Below are positions 61,425 to 64,000 of a DNA stretch of 64,000 bases, piece after piece (position 1 is the first letter of the stretch; the number at the start of each line of letters is the position of its first letter). The notes below the pieces were generated by a model. That model did not search any database, was not told where the DNA came from, and worked only from the letters and a program-made list of their open reading frames with translations. The stretch comes from an uncultured Muribaculaceae bacterium (GTDB lineage Bacteria; Bacteroidota; Bacteroidia; Bacteroidales; Muribaculaceae). The stretch is from the NCBI GenBank assembly GCA_944321725.1, contig CALUMI010000007.1, positions 1 through 64,000 of the forward strand, read 5' to 3'. A program made the position numbers and the translations under genes.

Positions 61425-63887
61425 TTATCTGAGCTCCACCGTCGCGCTCTCTTTTCCGAGATAGAATAATTTCGCCTTGATAACCTTACCTGACGCTTTT
61501 ACCGGGCCTTTCCACAATTTTGACCCCGAATCAGGCTCTTTACCATCGGTTGTGTAGCGTATCTCGGCCTCCGGATACGGCGAGTTCATGAAAACCATAT
61601 CGTCGGAGCGGCGAATGCCCGGCATCCCGACATGGAAATTAATGCCGCAACGCTGCAAATATAGCAACTCCGATGTGCCTATCAACCGGTTATAGCGTAT
61701 CAACCCCGTTTTCTCGTCAGCCACATCGGCATTCCATGCCCTCTCGACCACGCCAAATATTTTAGGAAACATATATAATTCCACCATGTCGAAATTACGT
61801 ATTGTTTCCGCAAACATCTGCGCCTGCACACCGATTATGTTTTTCTTCGACTCCTCACTAAGCACAGGCTTTCCTTTTGCTATGTCCGCGCTGAGCGGCT
61901 TTCCGTCCAAAGTTGTCGATGTGGAGCGATAAATATCATAAGGCCGCGCTTCCCACGAGCGATACTCATCCACATATCCGCCCCAACACAATCCCTGCTC
62001 TGCCGGATTGGCATTATAGGCCATGTCGAGATAGAAATTGCCCACATTGCTCAATATCACCTTATAACCGTTATTCGCAATCGAATAAGGTATAGAATCG
62101 TCACCCCAATCGGGGATTGTGTTCCAACTGTTGATTCCGGCAAATTTCTCACGCAAAGATTTGTCGACAGCCTCACTATGCCCCATAGCCGATTCCTGCC
62201 AACCTCCAACTTTGACACCTTTGGCGGAAATCATGTCGGCCATACGGACAACAAAATACTCATGCACATCGTGCGTCGTCGTGAAACCTTTCTCTTTCAT
62301 CAACGCCAACACATCTGGCGAGCCTGCCCACGGATTTTTAGGCACCTCATCGCCGCCGGCATGAAAGAACGGTATTTCCACACCCGCCTCCTCATACATC
62401 AGCAGAATCTCATCGACCACTTTCTCAAGGAAACGGTAGGTGCCTTCACGCGCCGGATTAAGCACATTGTCATGATAGCCCTGAGCCGAAGTGTAGCGCG
62501 AAGTGTCGTTCCAGTCCCAAAGCCTGTAACGTTCCGCCTCCTCAAAATCGTCTTTCTCGTATTTCTTATAACGCGTGCGCATGGCTATTATGGCGGCACG
62601 CGCATGACCCGGCGTCTCCACCTCCGGAACAATTCTCACACCTCTCGCGTCGGCATATTTCAAAAGCTCTATAAACTCTTTGCGGGTCACATAGCCATTC
62701 GAAGTAGTCGACAAATCATCAGGATTTCCGTTTCCGGCATAGAATTGGCACATAAACTCGTCCTCAGCAACAGTCAGCCCACGCCGAGCTCCCACTTCAG
62801 TAAGTTCCGGCAATCCCGGTATCTCCAAGCGCCATCCCTCGTCGTCGGCAAAATGGAATTGCAAGATATTCAACTTATACGCCGCAATGCGGTCGATTAG
62901 CTTTCTCAAATTGGCCACGCCCGTAAAATTCCGCGCAATGTCGAACATCATACCGCGATAATGGAAATCAGGCCAATCGCAAATCGCCACATTAGGCAAT
63001 GAAGTGCTGCCATAGTTATGGTCGAGAATCTTTACCACAGACTTGACGCCATTAAGCACCGCATCGGCAGAGACACCCCTGACAGCCCAATTCTCGCCAT
63101 TGATTTCAAGCTCATAATATTCGTCATTGCTTTTACCGGCGCTATTATTCACATCCGCGCGGCTGAGAAGCGACAACGACAATGTAGCCGCGGCTTTGCC
63201 GTCGGCAAGCAATTCCCTCTCCCTGAGCTTTTCTGCGGCATAGCCCGACTCACGCGACAACCATTCCGGAGCAACAACCGAAAATTTGCCGCCGAGTCTG
63301 GAATATCCCTCTTTCTCTTCAATGCTCTTTATACCCGGAAAAATTTCAAACGGATTGAAAGGTACCGCCACATCAATCGGATTTACCCGCGCGTTCAGGG
63401 CATATACCCGCTCAGCAGTGGGATAGACGCCCGTTTTCTGCACAAATTCCTGATTTATAGGTTTCCGCTCTATCGGCAACGGACGCGCCACACTGTCGGT
63501 GACAAAGGCGAAATGCCCTCCGTCGGGAGCAAAACTGATATTCGGGAGCTTTCCTTTTACGACAAACTCTATTTTCACCGTTTTACCGTCGTCGAGTTTA
63601 AATCCGTACTTCGGAGCCATTTTGTAATACCCTGTCTGCATTTCCGAGAATGTCACAGGGCAGTCTTTATCGGTAACAATCGTTCTCGGAAACATGTTGA
63701 AATAAATATTCCAATCATCTCCAAGCTCGTCCTCGCCTATATTCTCAAGGACAAACAAATTATTATAAGTTCCGGTCACCTCAGTTTCTGTCAGTTCCCA
63801 TGTCAATGTGACGGGCGCCTCTTTCACCCCGGCTTCCATAATCACCGCCGAAAAAATCGCCGATAAGGTAAAAATCCACGTTTTCAT
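61425..63887 (-). CDS. GH20 beta-N-acetylhexosaminidase, secreted
   Basis: An 820-residue protein with a signal peptide (about 1-18). An N-terminal beta domain (20-130) and a GH20b-type domain (about 165-300) precede the barrel. The barrel starts Y-R-G-M-M-F-D-I-A-R near 310 and has H-F-A-D-D-E-G-W-R near 346. The catalytic pair is in F-F-H-A-G-G-D-E-V near 512, and W-G-G-Y-V-D-E-Y lies near 638. A C-terminal chitobiase-like domain (about 755-820, I-R-Y-T-T-D-G-K-E-P) ends it. It removes terminal N-acetylglucosamine or -galactosamine, for example from mucin or chitin fragments. It is not part of the PUL. Confidence 0.95.
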   Translation of the reverse strand: MKTWIFTLSAIFSAVIMEAGVKEAPVTLTWELTETEVTGTYNNLFVLENIGEDELGDDWNIYFNMFPRTIVTDKDCPVTFSEMQTGYYKMAPKYGFKLDDGKTVKIEFVVKGKLPNISFAPDGGHFAFVTDSVARPLPIERKPINQEFVQKTGVYPTAERVYALNARVNPIDVAVPFNPFEIFPGIKSIEEKEGYSRLGGKFSVVAPEWLSRESGYAAEKLRERELLADGKAAATLSLSLLSRADVNNSAGKSNDEYYELEINGENWAVRGVSADAVLNGVKSVVKILDHNYGSTSLPNVAICDWPDFHYRGMMFDIARNFTGVANLRKLIDRIAAYKLNILQFHFADDEGWRLEIPGLPELTEVGARRGLTVAEDEFMCQFYAGNGNPDDLSTTSNGYVTRKEFIELLKYADARGVRIVPEVETPGHARAAIIAMRTRYKKYEKDDFEEAERYRLWDWNDTSRYTSAQGYHDNVLNPAREGTYRFLEKVVDEILLMYEEAGVEIPFFHAGGDEVPKNPWAGSPDVLALMKEKGFTTTHDVHEYFVVRMADMISAKGVKVGGWQESAMGHSEAVDKSLREKFAGINSWNTIPDWGDDSIPYSIANNGYKVILSNVGNFYLDMAYNANPAEQGLCWGGYVDEYRSWEARPYDIYRSTSTTLDGKPLSADIAKGKPVLSEESKKNIIGVQAQMFAETIRNFDMVELYMFPKIFGVVERAWNADVADEKTGLIRYNRLIGTSELLYLQRCGINFHVGMPGIRRSDDMVFMNSPYPEAEIRYTTDGKEPDSGSKLWKGPVKASGKVIKAKLFYLGKESATVELR

Positions 63888-63918
63888 ATTGTCTGATTAT
63901 TTTTTATTCCAAAAACAT

Positions 63919-64000
63919 TCAACTGTTAAACACTTCTGTTTCAAGCGTCCCCGCCACTATTAAATCCGCAATGGCATTACAAGCGTCATCCAAAAGGTCG
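63919..64000 (-). CDS. C-terminus of an unknown protein, cut by the window edge
   Basis: Reading minus from the right edge, 26 codons (D-L-L-D-D-A-C-N-A-I-A-D-L-I-V-A-G-T-L-E-T) end in TGA at 63919-63921, 31 bases before the GH20 start. The composition is protein-like and no stop interrupts it. It may share an operon with GH20. The family cannot be told. Confidence 0.45.
   Translation of the reverse strand, partial: DLLDDACNAIADLIVAGTLETEVFNS

Noticed and set aside
1-64000. tRNA, rRNA, CRISPR arrays, transposase genes or integrase genes
   Set aside because: I looked for these on both strands and saw none; the accessory island has no recognisable mobility gene.

Overview
The window looks like chromosome of a gut-type Bacteroidales bacterium, most likely Muribaculaceae-like. 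Three things point there: Bacteroidota promoter boxes (TAnnTTTG at -7) ahead of many genes, a SusC/SusD polysaccharide utilisation locus (PUL), and a type IX secretion (T9SS) C-terminal sorting domain. The family-level placement is inferred from overall gene content; no rRNA is present.

Layout. 0-5 kb: edge of an unknown minus-strand gene, an orphan plus-strand terminator, an operon of a C45-type Ntn hydrolase with two small membrane proteins, an N-acetylmuramidase and pepD. 5-10.6 kb: a small membrane protein and OmpH/Skp, then the overlapping hflX / ThiF-MoeB / HAD genes, then rpsA. 10.7-15.95 kb: an all-minus-strand, A/T-rich accessory island of small hypothetical genes (GIY-YIG nuclease module, membrane proteins, two Sel1-repeat proteins and a 90-residue protein) that appears to start from one promoter and a long, strongly folded leader. 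16-17.6 kb: a WYL regulator and a divergent VapD toxin-antitoxin-like pair. 17.6-26.6 kb: one long minus-strand operon (a 59-residue membrane protein, dxs, trkA, trkH, ftsK, a LolA-like protein, trxB). 26.7-32.4 kb: thioesterase and dprA on plus; parC, an outer-membrane protein and a phosphodiesterase on minus. 32.6-43.1 kb: glyS with three lipoprotein genes, an OmpA protein, a T9SS cargo protein behind a poly-C tract, an MFS transporter, serC and serA.

43.2-55.8 kb is the PUL, transcribed on minus: susC, susD, a GH43-like protein, GH144, GH3, then an internal terminator, GH172 and GH30. GH144 next to GH3 suggests a beta-glucan target, plausibly beta-1,2-glucan. The GH30 gene carries an in-frame deletion that removes the catalytic core. 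No PUL regulator is adjacent. The rest holds valS, two lipoproteins behind a protein with tandem ExoX-C-like motifs, and a GH20 hexosaminidase.

The observations most worth following are the structured leader and its small protein at 15.4-15.95 kb, the GIY-YIG three-gene module, the VapD pair, the GH30 deletion, the tandem ExoX-C protein, and the poly-C tract in a promoter spacer. All function calls rest on reading motifs by eye; no database search was run.
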